Below, piece by piece: positions 38,301 to 48,540 of a stretch of 64,000 bases of DNA. The stretch comes from Arion vulgaris. Lineage: Eukaryota; Mollusca; Gastropoda; Stylommatophora; Arionidae. Below the pieces are notes generated by a model. The model ran no database searches and was not told the origin of the DNA. It was given only the letters and a program-made list of their open reading frames with translations. Both the position numbers and the translations under genes were made by a program. Where the stretch lies: contig CM036758.1 in the NCBI GenBank assembly GCA_020796225.1, positions 66,973,274 through 67,037,273 of the forward strand, given 5' to 3'. Numbering within the stretch: position 1 is the first letter of the stretch; each line of letters starts with the position of its first letter.

Positions 38301-41300
38301 TACCTACATTACCCAAAAAAACATTTAGCAATTAATCATATAATTGGTCAATTTTTTCAAAGCTCCACCTATGGGGTTCGCAACTAAACATCTTCTCTTC
38401 AGATGTCGCATGGGTAAGTCCTATTCAAACTTCTAACAAATCTCCACAATCTAAATATTCCTATTTCAAAATTTCAACACAATCAACTAACATTATTTCA
38501 ACGAAACATCATCAATGAACATGTACAAAGTTCAACATGATTCAACATTCAACAAGAACCAACTATCAGAAAGCTCCATAAGAAAAATAACTATCATATA
38601 AAGACATGATTTATGAAGGCTTTCGTGTTACTTCACTTGCACCTGGAAACCATCTTGGCAGTGTGTACTAGGTCTACACACAAAAATGTAACAAAGTGTT
38701 CTTCCACAGTCTTGCCTTACTGTGCCCCAAAAAAATATGTTGCTCTAGCTTCATCTAAACTCGTGCTTACTGCCACGCCCATGTTATAAACAGGTGCCTT
38801 GCTGTATCTCCTTACTCAATCTTTGAGAAATGAAGTCATCCCTGTAATTTTTTTCAAAGTTCAACATACATCTTAAATCTCAAGCAATATCGGTATAAAG
38901 TTCAGCATACAAATACAATAAAAGAAAAAAAATCAAAAATACAAAAAAATACAACTGGTAATTCAAATAACCATCAAAAGAACAATTCATGTTTCTAAAC
39001 AGTTTTAGAATCCCTGTATGCGATTCATGAAACAAAATATCCAAAGCCACATAACCTCCAAACTAAGTCATTAATGGTAAACAATGTGTGACATCAACAA
39101 AATACAAACTCAAATTAAACTCAAACCCATCACCAAAAAAATCAATAAAAAAATCACAACACTTAACATCAAGTGTCATCCTCTCCCAAAAATTAAACTC
39201 TTCCTTGACCTCCAATCCAATCAACACCTTTTCTTCTAGTGGGTCAGGATTTATTTTGGAAAACCTGTTCTTACTCCAAAACAAACAGGCTGCCCCCAAG
39301 CTTCATCCCCAATGGTTCACGTACTGTCATGACCCCTTTGGTATTGGCCAGGTCATGCTTCATTCAATTCATCTGGAGGAAAAAATGCTATGTTCCTGAA
39401 ATACAACAATACATGGAATTTGCACAAAAACATATGATACACCTTGGCGTGAAAACCACTTGTTCAATTAACCAAGAAAAAAAACCAAACAGTTATAACG
39501 GACTGAAATCTGTTAAGGAAAATGGGAAATTCAATCTCCTCAGCACAGGTAAAAGGTTGAACGGGCCATAGTAACTGGATAACCTTTTCAACAGGTCAGT
39601 CCTGATTTTCAACATGACAATCATTTCTTCATGGAACAACTTTCCCTAAAGTTGATCAACTTCATAGATTAGTCTGGGTTTCCCACCAGACTAAATTCTT
39701 TACCCTCAGATTTGTCCATCTGAAAAAACCTGAAAAGCTAATTCTATGTCTCAAAAAATGACACATTAACATTTTTTTTTCTCTGTTTCACATAAAACGA
39801 AAAATTAAACTAACATCATCATATCATAATACAAATTTGTCAACATTAGAATTATTCACATAACTTATCATTTTACAAACCAAAATGAACATGTTTCATT
39901 ACTGACAAAAAAACACCATCAAAACCAAATTGAAATCACAATATTACCCCAAAACAACAGTTACATTCTAATTAACTGTGTGCTTCATTCTTCACCCCAA
40001 AAAATGTGTTTCGATAGTCAAACCAAAACATGGACCTCTCGCTCACTCTCTCTCTCTCTGTCTGCATAGTAGCACATTTTAACAGTAACAACTTGTTACT
40101 TTCTGATTAACTGGGTTTCTCCATTTCATCCACACACAAAAAAATGTGATATTCTATTTTCTAGACCAGTGTCCTCTCCTTGACACTGCCCACTCGTTTT
40201 GTGGTGTCTTTCAGTCTCTCTCACTCTCTCATTACTCACCTGGTCAGAGTAAATATTCTTCACTTTGAGCCTCGTCTAACTTACCTGGTTTTCTCTTGCA
40301 ACCTCGTCTAGAATAAATTACCTTAGGTTACTGTCGATACATTAACTCTGTACTAGGTAACATTATATGAATCTATCTTCTAACAGTACTGTAGACCGTT
40401 CAAAAGACTTACGAATTTTCTGCAAAATTCCCTCTTCATACTCCAACATAAATGATCTGCAAATCTCTCCAGTTGCAGTCATCAACATTAATTCTATAAA
40501 AATGCAAAGTCCATTATTTGCTTTCATCAGCATAAATCCTCCCCTAAGACTTCTCTTCTTAGATTCTAAGGGTTCCTTTTCCTTTCTTGTCCACGTCCTC
40601 GATTCATGGATCGACGCCTATAGACAGGTGTCCATCCTTCCTCCGTAAGTGCATCCTCACTTACAATCCAATGTCCGAATCATGGGACAATCGACTTCGT
40701 TCCATAGTTTAGTCATTTGTGTATACTCAGAGTCCAGTATTTCTTTACACATGCTTTACTTCAAAATTCCAAACTTAACACAGCAAAAAAATAGTCACAA
40801 ACCCGTTCATTGTGATCGGATAAAAATAACAACTGGTGCATAGCTTCCACCGTCCCTTACCTGTGAAATCGCCTCTCTGTCACAAGAATTTATTACGTTT
40901 CACACCTCCTGTGAAATGAGACTGACCGTCTTCAAAAGAAATATAATCTGCCCAGTTTACTCCTCTCAACCTCTAAATTTGTCTCAGTCTAATGCTTGGA
41001 TTAATTCCTCCTTCTGTCCATCTAGAAAGTCCAGAATTCTATCTGTACTTCCTCTATAATTGTAGACATAACACTAAAATAATACATCGTCACCATCGTC
41101 TATTTTGTGACCTACTGACATCTCTTCTTTGTTACATACCGACTTAGCTCCTGCAGTTTTCGTATTTGTAACCACATCTACAGTGCCACTATCTCTCCAT
41201 CTCTAAGGTATCTCTTATGGTAGACACACAAAATTCTTATGTTGCCACAATGCACTATCTGACTTCAATGCACAATAATATACCCTAACACTTCATAATC

Positions 41301-41490
41301 ACACACACACACACAGTGCTATGTTTACAGAATACTCTCCCAACATCAACGTTTTGATTGTTTCTTACCTCTCCTTAGTTCTCTGTCTAGTTCCCGAATA
41401 CGATCAAGTAGATCATTCGTATCGTTTAGATAATCCTTTCTCTCCCTTATTAACAACTTTAACTTCCTTTTTAACACTGACATATCTTCC
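38301..41490 (-). other. Interior of the LTR element, no coding signal found
   Basis: AT-rich with many A runs on the plus strand. The longest frames (about 80-110 codons) are on either strand and show no DTG/DSG protease, YxDD or integrase zinc or DDE motif. It could be decayed pol, a captured sequence or a long untranslated region. Confidence 0.55.
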
Positions 41491-42121
41491 TCACTGCCTA
41501 CTCAAACTACAGACTTCTTTTATCTCTTCATGTTGTATATCCCTTAACTCGTTTATTTCTTCGTGTAGATTCTCTAAATATTCATCTTGATCGTCCCTGT
41601 CTTCCTGTAACCTCTCTATCCTCGTATCCTTGGCTTTTATCTCTTTCTTCAGTCTGTCTATTTCTGCAGTATTTGCTTCTCTAATGCTACTAATAGTTTT
41701 CAGCTCTGTGTCATGTTCCTGGTTCTGACGTTTATAATTTCCAAGTTCTTCTCCTTGCTTCTTCAATGACTTTTTCAGCTTTATTATTTCGGCATCCTTG
41801 GAAAATACATCATTCTTCATTCTATCCACTTCTTCCTTACTGTTTTGCCTCTCTAGATCAAATATTTCTTCTAATTGTCTCTTCTCTTTTATAAGTTCCA
41901 TGTTTTCCAGTTCTAGTGTCAAGTATTGGTTATTACGTTTTTCTAGTTCTCGTTGAAGATGTTCAACTCTACCTTCTAAAAGTTTCTCATTCTTGTCTCT
42001 TATTTCCTTACATCTCTCTACCAACTCTAACTTCAATGTGTCTACTCTTTTCTCATCAAGGTTCTCTCTACTCTGGGCAGCTCTTATCTTTTTAAAACAG
42101 TTGATGGCATAAATTCTTTGG
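41491..42121 (-). CDS. Coiled-coil region of the LTR element's gag-like protein
   Basis: About 210 residues, mostly E, K, L, R, Q and N in heptad-like order (for example LERQNSKEEVDRMKNDV, LKKEIKAKDTRIERLQEDR, NLHEEINELRDIQHEEIKEV). The frame is open from the end of the zinc-knuckle segment, one base out of phase with it, and stops at 41491. Long coiled coils are not a usual part of Gag after the nucleocapsid. It may drive self-assembly; that is inference. Confidence 0.7.
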
Positions 42122-42124
42122 TCT

Positions 42125-42415
42125 CTAAAGGACCTCTTCTCCTATATATCTGCCACTCCCAGCATTCATCAAATAGTTTCTAAGCTGTCCATTTTTAATT
42201 CCAAACACCTGTCTCCTAGACGTACATTCTATGCTAACGTGCCCAATCCCAGCACAATTGTAGCACACTATCCCCAGAAAAAATGGATTTCTCAATCTGC
42301 TACCCCTTTCCTTAGTCTGATCTATTTCTATGGGTGGATCTTTTCTGTAGTATCGCTCGTCCTGATTATATCTGGTTTCAGCGTTCCCCAACCTCAAATT
42401 AAATCTCCTAGCCAA
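42125..42415 (-). CDS. Nucleocapsid-like segment with CCHC zinc knuckle
   Basis: CYNCAGIGHVSIEC at residues 51-64 is a C-x2-C-x4-H-x4-C knuckle, the RNA-binding mark of Gag. The upstream basic stretch (ARRFNLRLGN) fits. The frame extends above the first methionine and overlaps the end of the capsid-like frame near 42440-42480, where one base must be lost or gained. It is separated from the coiled-coil frame by another single-base shift near 42125. Confidence 0.8.
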   Translation of the reverse strand: MARRFNLRLGNAETRYNQDERYYRKDPPIEIDQTKERGSRLRNPFFLGIVCYNCAGIGHVSIECTSRRQVFGIKNGQLRNYLMNAGSGRYIGEEVL

Positions 42416-42437
42416 ATTATCTTCATCTACTGCTATT

Positions 42438-42977
42438 TTAATTGCTACATTTAATTTCGGGGTTTTGCCGCACCAGGTGTATCTTTAATCTGTCTGCCGC
42501 CAATCCATCTATAAATATGGTTAACAACTGTCTATCTATGCCCTCTTCTTGCATATCCTGCCCCTCGAATGCTTCTTCTCCAAGATTTATCAGCCTATCA
42601 CTATAGCACTGTACTGTTTCTGTAGATTCCTGTCTCAATCTCATCAAGGCTGAAAAGGCATGTTGCGCGTCAGCAATCTCCCCATATCTATTTATTAAAT
42701 CCTTCCTAAAATCAGTCCAGGATTCCATTGGGTTTCTTTCTAATTTCCTCCTGATATAGTCTCCTGTCAACCCCACGCATGTCTGAAATGCGATTTTCTT
42801 TTTTTCAAATTCGTTAATTTCTGTTATAAATGCATATTTATCTATCTGGGCTAACCACTGTCTACACTCACCTGACTTCCCCGAAAAAGGTGTCACACTA
42901 GCTGTTATGCTCTGCTGTCGCATCACTGCATCCATCTGCTCCACTGGCTTACCTACCATCTTGACTAAGTCGGCCAC
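42438..42977 (-). CDS. Gag capsid-like segment of the LTR element
   Basis: 179 residues. The pattern SGKSGECRQWLAQIDKYAF, KIAFQTCVGLTGDYIRRKL, SWTDFRKDLINRYGE, AFSALMRLRQESTETVQCYS is that of retrotransposon Gag, with the usual F-x-G...W and R-Q...E-S-V-x-x-Y positions. The start is the first ATG after stop codons in a leader of about 490 bp from the 5' LTR. The frame ends at a stop just after a run of A and C where the next segment takes over in another frame. Confidence 0.8.
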   Translation of the reverse strand: MADLVKMVGKPVEQMDAVMRQQSITASVTPFSGKSGECRQWLAQIDKYAFITEINEFEKKKIAFQTCVGLTGDYIRRKLERNPMESWTDFRKDLINRYGEIADAQHAFSALMRLRQESTETVQCYSDRLINLGEEAFEGQDMQEEGIDRQLLTIFIDGLAADRLKIHLVRQNPEIKCSN

Positions 42978-43464
42978 ATCTTGCTGTTCATTCTTCTGTT
43001 CATCTTATTACTTCTCTCACTTTCACAGTCAATCTACAAATCTATAGTTCTCAGAAAAACAAAGAAATTTGTTACTACAAATCTCTCACTCAACTTAATC
43101 TGTGGAGAAAGTTTTAATCAAATGTCAATTCCTATCTCAACAACCTAAACAAAATAAACATTAACCTAACTGAACTTAGTTAATGTAAAAACCAAAACAA
43201 GACTTCTCTGTGGCCTATCCTATCAACAATATTTATTACTAAAGTGACCTCCAGGTCAAGTACAACAACGCCCTTATTTCTGTACTTTCGTTCGGCCGAG
43301 ACTGACCCTGTCTTGACTTAGGTAAACAATACTCACTTTTTAAATTCCTGAATTTATTTTCTGTTTTCTTTCTCTCTATCCTAATTCTCACTGTCTAATC
43401 GTATAGTGGCTTTTTTTAAAATTCAATCCAGGGTGTTCTATCCTGGTCAACGGAAACCATTTAA

Positions 43465-45420
43465 TGTAACCGTCACGCCTTTGCTACTGTTTCTTGGCTC
43501 TGATATCCTCGGTCACTGCACCATAATGTAATAGTCTAATCTGGGCTACTGTAATCCTGTGTTCTATCCTTGGGTCAACGGCAACATTTAATGTAATCGT
43601 AAATGCTTGAGTTACTGCTTCTGGTCTGACCTATTATCTTTTATCTTTCGTCACTGCAACATAAACGCTACTAACTCGACAACTATCACACTCTAACATA
43701 GAATATAATCCAATTTAAAACGACCGTCAAAGATATTATACCTCTATGTGAGAATCAATCTGATTCTCAACTTTTATTTATTCATTTGCTTATTTCAATA
43801 CAAAAATATACATTCATATATATAAACATGCAAATCAGTTGATTATTTATGGTTCTGTTTAGCATTTTGTCAATTTCTCCATATCTAAATTTAAAACAAC
43901 CAATCTTCCTGAAAAAAATATATATAAAGTATATTACCTCATCATATTAAGACACCTCTATATAAAAAATACAACCGTAAATATAATCGTTTTAAATATT
44001 ATGGTCTACTTATCTCTTCTGCCAAAAAAAAATATGAACATGAATGTTTCTGTTCAGAAGTCCTTGAGTATGTCCCTTTTTATTTGAAATGTCTCCTTTT
44101 CGATCGAACCGCCTTGAATATTTCTTGTTTATGTCTTTTTTTCTATTTAGTTGCAACTGTCTCTCTATTTAGGTCAAAGTCAACCCCCTCAGGGCTGTCT
44201 TGTTGATAATACTAAGTTCTGGCGTCGTCACCAACTGTAGACTACCAAGCACTGGTTAGCTTGAATGATGTCACTATCTGTAGACTACCAAGCACTGGTT
44301 AGCTTGAATGATGTCACTATCTGTAGACTACCAAGCACTGGTTAGCTTGAATGATGTCACTATCTGTAGACTACCAAGCACTGGTTAGCTTGAATGATAC
44401 CACCAACTGTAGACTACCAAGCACTGGTTAGCTTGAATGCTGTCACCAACTGTAGACTACCAAGCACTGGTTAGCTTGCATGATGTCACTATCTGTAGAC
44501 TACCAAGCACTGGTTAATCTTTCCTCCTATCAATTAACTGTCTGTTACTGTCTCGGGACTACCTAACTGCCTGTTCCTGGGTACCTCTCTGTCCCTCCGT
44601 CTCTGTGAAGTGTGTGTGCGAAGTCTCTCTCTGTAGACTACCAACCACTGGTTAATCTTTCCTCCTATCAATTGACTGTCTGTTACTGTCTCGGGACTAC
44701 CTAACTGCCTGTTCCTGGGTACCTCTCTGTCCCTCCGTCTCAGTGAATGTGTGTGCAGAAGTCTCTCTCTGTAGACTACCAAGCACTGGTTAATCTTTCC
44801 TCCTATCAATTAACTGTCTGTTACTGTCTCAGGACTACCTAACTGCCTGTTCCTGGGTACCTCTCTGCCCCCTCGGTCTCTGTGAAGTGTGTGTGCGAAG
44901 TCTCTGACCAACTGTCCTCTACCAAGTCTGTGCGAAGATGTTCTATATCTACAAAAAGCCTTCTATTTAACCACTGGCAATTTTCTTTGTATCCAAATCA
45001 GTCATTGTCCTAGAATATAATTCTCGCGGTCAAATCTAGTTGCTGGTTGGGAAAATCCCAGCTATTTTGATATTTGTGACCTATGGAATTTCTAGAAAAC
45101 AAGAATACAATTAACCCTAAGTTGACTGCAGGAGAAAGAAAGGCAGGGCATAAGTTCAAACCTAGTTAAGGAAATACCCACCAAAATTTATATTTGTGGC
45201 CGGACACTCACCCAGACGTTCAAAAAAAAAGAATACAATTAACCTCAACTTAGCTGCATGAGAAAGAAAACAGGGGCATAAATCTTCTTCTAGTTAAGAA
45301 GAAGTCTCATTGCTAACATATCTGGTCTGTAATTATATGTTCACGCCCAGGTATATGTTATCCCACTTTGGTTAATTGAAAAGGAGCAAGGGAAAACATG
45401 GTGTCATATTCCCTGCTACA
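43465..45420 (-). repeat. 5' LTR (right copy)
   Basis: It aligns with 36290-38300 through its length, including the 48-bp units (44233-44515) and the 130-bp units. Most differences are one-base runs or shuffled short repeats at the interior edge (43465-43680). I could not identify a tRNA primer-binding site next to it. Confidence 0.92.
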
Positions 45421-45770
45421 CCCAGTGATCTCACAGTTAGATATAGTCTCCCATGCTTTCAAATTATCATAACACCTAGTGATCTCACAGTTAGATATAG
45501 TCTCCCATGCTTTCAAATTATCATAACACCCAGTGATCTCACAGTTAGATATAGTCTCCCATGCTTTCAAATTATCATAACACCCAGTGATCTCACAGTT
45601 AGATATAGTCTCCCATGCTTTCAAATTATCATAACACCCAGTGATCTCACAGTTAGATATAGTCTCCCATGCTTTCAAATTATCATAACACCCAGTGATC
45701 TCACAGTTAGATATAGTCTCCCATGCTTTCAAATTATCATAACACCCACTGATCTCACAGCAAGATCTAA
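45421..45770. repeat. 54-bp minisatellite, right part, about 6.5 units
   Basis: It has the same unit as 35850-36289 and resumes directly at the LTR end with CCCAGTGATCTCACAG. Confidence 0.95.
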
Positions 45771-46316
45771 CCATGAAGCCCCCGGCTACATAAGGCCGAC
45801 TAGCTCAGAAGGAAAAGTAGCAGTTCCTGTGTAATGGGGGCTGGTTTTATAAATGTATGATAGAACACAGTAATATTTTCTACAATTTTACATAATTCTA
45901 TGAGTCCATTTTTATTTTGAGATGAAAAATGTTAATAATACTAATATTCCTTGTGTTAAAAGTAATTTTTAACAGAATATAACCTTGATTTAGCTTGTTG
46001 TGTTGATTTTACAATGAATTTATCATTATCTAAGAATACTGAAATGCGAGGTCACGCGAAGGGTTGTGGTCTGATTTCCTAAAACTTTTACCTAAGCTCC
46101 CAGCCTTATGTTATCGTACGCCACGATATAACCTCCCTCGTTTTCAAAATTGCTCTAACATTTGGTCATCCCTCAGTTAGATATAGATTTTCCACATGTC
46201 AGACTTTCAGACTACAAAAACATTGCTATCTCATACGCTCGTGTAGTCTCTTCGAAAGTCAGAATCTCCCAACACAAAAATCTCCTTAGAAAGATACATC
46301 TCTAGCCTAATCTCAA
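45770..46316 (+). promoter_or_regulatory. 5' flank of the GPCR gene with a minisatellite-like segment
   Basis: No gene. At about 46138-46199 is GTTTTCAAAATTGCTC, then CCCTCAGTTAGATATAGATT and TTCCACATG, which aligns with the 54-bp unit. Promoter function is inferred only from position upstream of the start codon at 46317. Confidence 0.4.
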
Positions 46317-46536
46317 ATGTCCAGCGTATCACAATCAACAGTAGTGATGCTTTCCAATACATCACAACTTAGAGGAAGTGACACCAGCAGCATGGTTCTG
46401 ATGCAATATTTTCATCTGGTCATTCATGTTATTATCGGTGGCCTTCTAAGTTTATTTGGAGTGGTCACTAATATTCTGAACATTATCGTCTTTGTGAAGC
46501 AGGGTTTCATGGACAGCAACAACATTAGCCTATTTG
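46317..46536 (+). CDS. Class A GPCR, first coding exon (N-terminus and TM1)
   Basis: The ATG opens 73 codons. The polar N-terminus has N-x-S/T sites (SNTSQL). TM1 is about residues 33-56 (HLVIHVIIGGLLSLFGVVTN then ILNIIVFVKQGF). The usual GN of TM1 is TN here. The exon ends NNISLFG at the donor TTTG/GTAAGT in phase 1. This matches the N-terminal organisation of the orphan and chemosensory-type rhodopsin-family receptors expanded in gastropods, from general knowledge. The ligand is unknown. Confidence 0.75.
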
Positions 46537-46594
46537 GTAAGTAAGACAAGACGTGATAAACACACTGTATTCGCTTCTGGAAACTTGCTTCCTA

Positions 46595-46720
46595 TGTTAA
46601 GCGATTGGGTTAGTTTACCGATGATCCCTGAACTCAAAGTCGATAATTTCGAATTCCTAGTTCTATCGGAGACTTACCATAAAAAGTAGGTCACGTGTCC
46701 AAGTTGAGCAACATAAACAG
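46595..46720 (+). mobile_element. SINE D, middle part
   Basis: AAGCGATTGGGTTAG, TTCGAATTCCTAGTTCTATCG and GAGACTTACC.TAAA.AGTAGGTC match the SINE D body. Divergent copy. Confidence 0.6.
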
Positions 46721-46829
46721 CACAGACAGTGAAAGAAGTGCACCAAAAGAGCCCGTTCTATAATAGACACGTGTTCTTATCCTGGAGCAAACGACACGTG
46801 TTCTTATCCTTTGCAAACAATACCCCGAC

Positions 46830-47085
46830 TCAAATGGACAGAAGTATGGACAGAGCCGATATCATCAATGGGGTACACTCTCAATTGTGTGACATGGGCG
46901 GGTCTCAGACACTGGAACGAGTTCGAGAATTAGGCGTTAAGTTTGGTCATGCCAGACAGTGTCGTCTTCGTGGTAGAGAGAGAAGATATAGTAATCAACT
47001 TATCATGGGTACTGTGAACAAATGGGCTTTGGGATGGTTGTTGCAACGAAGGACAAGAGCATGAATGGGAATGCCCAGTGTGTCA
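46830..47085 (+). pseudogene. LINE RNase H-type tail
   Basis: The frame reads MDRADIINGVHSQL, then LERVRELGVKFGHARQCRLR and RRYSNQLIMGTVNKWALGW, parallel to the tail at 30230-30470. Confidence 0.7.
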
Positions 47086-47261
47086 TGACGTCGATCGCAT
47101 AACATAACATCCTGGAGCTGTCAGGCACAACAGGATAAGAGAAAAGAAGAAATATGATGTTCTCCTTCCCACTGTCTTTGATCTGTCACTCATTTGTCTT
47201 TCTTCCAGAGTTCACTGTATAACAGTTATTATATCAGTCTCTGAATCGCATATCGACCGAG

Positions 47262-47420
47262 TGATTACCGGGACCCAAATTGGGGTGTAAAGAATAGAAC
47301 CACTGTTACCGGCCACGCATGTCGTAAGAGACGATTAAGGAGGTTGGGCGTGGGGCTAGCTACCCCACACCGTAAAAACACTAGATGGCTACAGAACGGA
47401 GAGCGAACCGAGTAAACGCT
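47262..47420 (+). mobile_element. SINE B-like copy with a covarying hairpin
   Basis: CGAGTGATTACCGGGACCC, GTAAAGAATAGAACCACTG, CATGTCGTAAGAGACGATTA, then GTGGGGCTAGCTACCCCAC at 47350-47368. The hairpin stands where SINE A has CTAGGGAAGCTACCCTAG. Confidence 0.7.
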
Positions 47421-47980
47421 GGCTGAAACCGGACACATCGCCGTAGGATAAGTACCAGATCTCCAAATGGTGCTGAAGATGTGACGTAAAACACACCAAT
47501 ACTAAGGCTGCATGAATCAGAATTCCACATGAATAAAATTTAAGGGGGATCTGGTACATCGGTCTAGACGGTGATCGCGAGAGAGAGAGAGAGAGAGAAT
47601 CACATATGATTACAAGAAACACATTTCTAGAAGGGGTGAATGAGACGTTAATAGTTAATATTCTTGAATGTTGTTCGATATTATTTTGAATATTTATCTT
47701 TCAATCACATTCTAATAAGACTGACGTTAATACTCTTACACTAAATATATCAGTTGAGTTGTCAACGCTTTATTCAGTTAAAAGAACCAAAACGGTGGGA
47801 GTAAGGGGGAGTTAAATAGCTACCAAACAACACTACCAAGGCTAGAAGACCCTTCTTCAAGAGAGTGCTACGAAAAAAATAACTAAAACACTGTTATTCA
47901 TAAATATTTTTGTATTCTAGAAATTCGTTTAGGTAAAATAGGACGGCAAGAGTATATAACAGTCGCTATGGCGCCCGTTG
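47420..47980. other. GPCR intron, unclassified
   Basis: A GA run is at 47579-47597. Nothing else is recognised. Confidence 0.45.
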
Positions 47981-47984
47981 GTGC

Positions 47985-48135
47985 CACGTTGGACAGTGCT
48001 GCCGTCGGCTATTAATTGCCGTTTACATAGTATTAGTTATTTGGTTACTCAACTGATGTCACATCACTTCGGAGATATCCAAATGTGTATAGTCTTCCCC
48101 AACAGTTATCAAAGGGAAAAATGGACCACACCGTT
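47985..48135 (-). pseudogene. LINE RNase H-type tail, short
   Basis: GTTACTCAACTGATGTCA and CCCCAACAGTTATC match the reversed tail at 3500-3560. Confidence 0.5.
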
Positions 48136-48428
48136 CCTAAAGCAATTGCAAGCTACAGAACGTATAAGTAGTGCCTAGAAAATCAACGACTCGTTTACTG
48201 TGGTTCATGGCAACGTCCTTTAAATTTTTTTCCCCTTTTCTTTTTCATTTCACCCCAACGGGAGATCGTCAAGAACAAAACCCTCACCCAAACCCAAAAC
48301 CCCGCCAAAAAAACCCACTGCCCCACTTTCCCGCCAAACCAAACAAACAAGGGGGGAAACTTATACCCACAAACCCCGTCATTTTTACAAAAACCTTTTA
48401 AATTATTTGATAATATTAATATTCCCAG

Positions 48429-48540
48429 GCCTAGCAGTAGCAGACTTATTGTGTTTTGGCCACTTAAGGGATAGCTTGGCACCCCCATGGTCCCTCTTCT
48501 GCTGCCCCTTTTCATTGGTTTAAAAGCTTATATGACAGGA
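48429..48540 (+). CDS. GPCR second exon start (TM2)
   Basis: The acceptor ATTCCCAG/G at 48427-48428 is in phase 1 and joins to give NISLFGLAVADLLC. LAVADL with its aspartate is the conserved TM2 signature of class A receptors. After LLCFGHL the reading degrades and a TAA appears at about 48520. A later YMTGVWALSRLF (about 48529-48564) may be the loop before TM3. The rest is lost in the smeared block. Confidence 0.6.

Larger units (their letters stand above)
36290..45420 (-). mobile_element. LTR retrotransposon without recognisable pol, 9.1 kb
   Basis: Two near-identical LTRs (36290-38300 and 43465-45420) flank a 5.2-kb interior. On the minus strand each LTR starts TGTAGCAGGG and ends GGTTACA, so TG...CA ends with a TGTA/TACA inverted pair. 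Minus-strand frames give a gag-like capsid region, a CCHC knuckle and a coiled coil between 42977 and 41491. The remaining 3.2 kb of interior (38301-41490) is AT-rich and has no protease, reverse transcriptase, RNase H or integrase that I can see. It resembles the gag-only terminal-repeat elements known from other eukaryotes. The element sits inside the 54-bp minisatellite; a clean target duplication is not clear. Confidence 0.88.

Noticed and set aside
39239..39571. Frames of 103-110 codons inside the LTR element on the plus strand
   Set aside because: Opposite to the element's coding strand, AT-rich, no resemblance to a family.
38301..41490. A pol region in the LTR element
   Set aside because: Read on the minus strand in all frames I saw no protease DTG/DSG, YxDD or integrase motifs. 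A profile search could still find a decayed one.
43400..43470. A tRNA primer-binding site next to the 5' LTR
   Set aside because: A TGG-starting stretch is present on the minus strand but does not match a tRNA end I can name.
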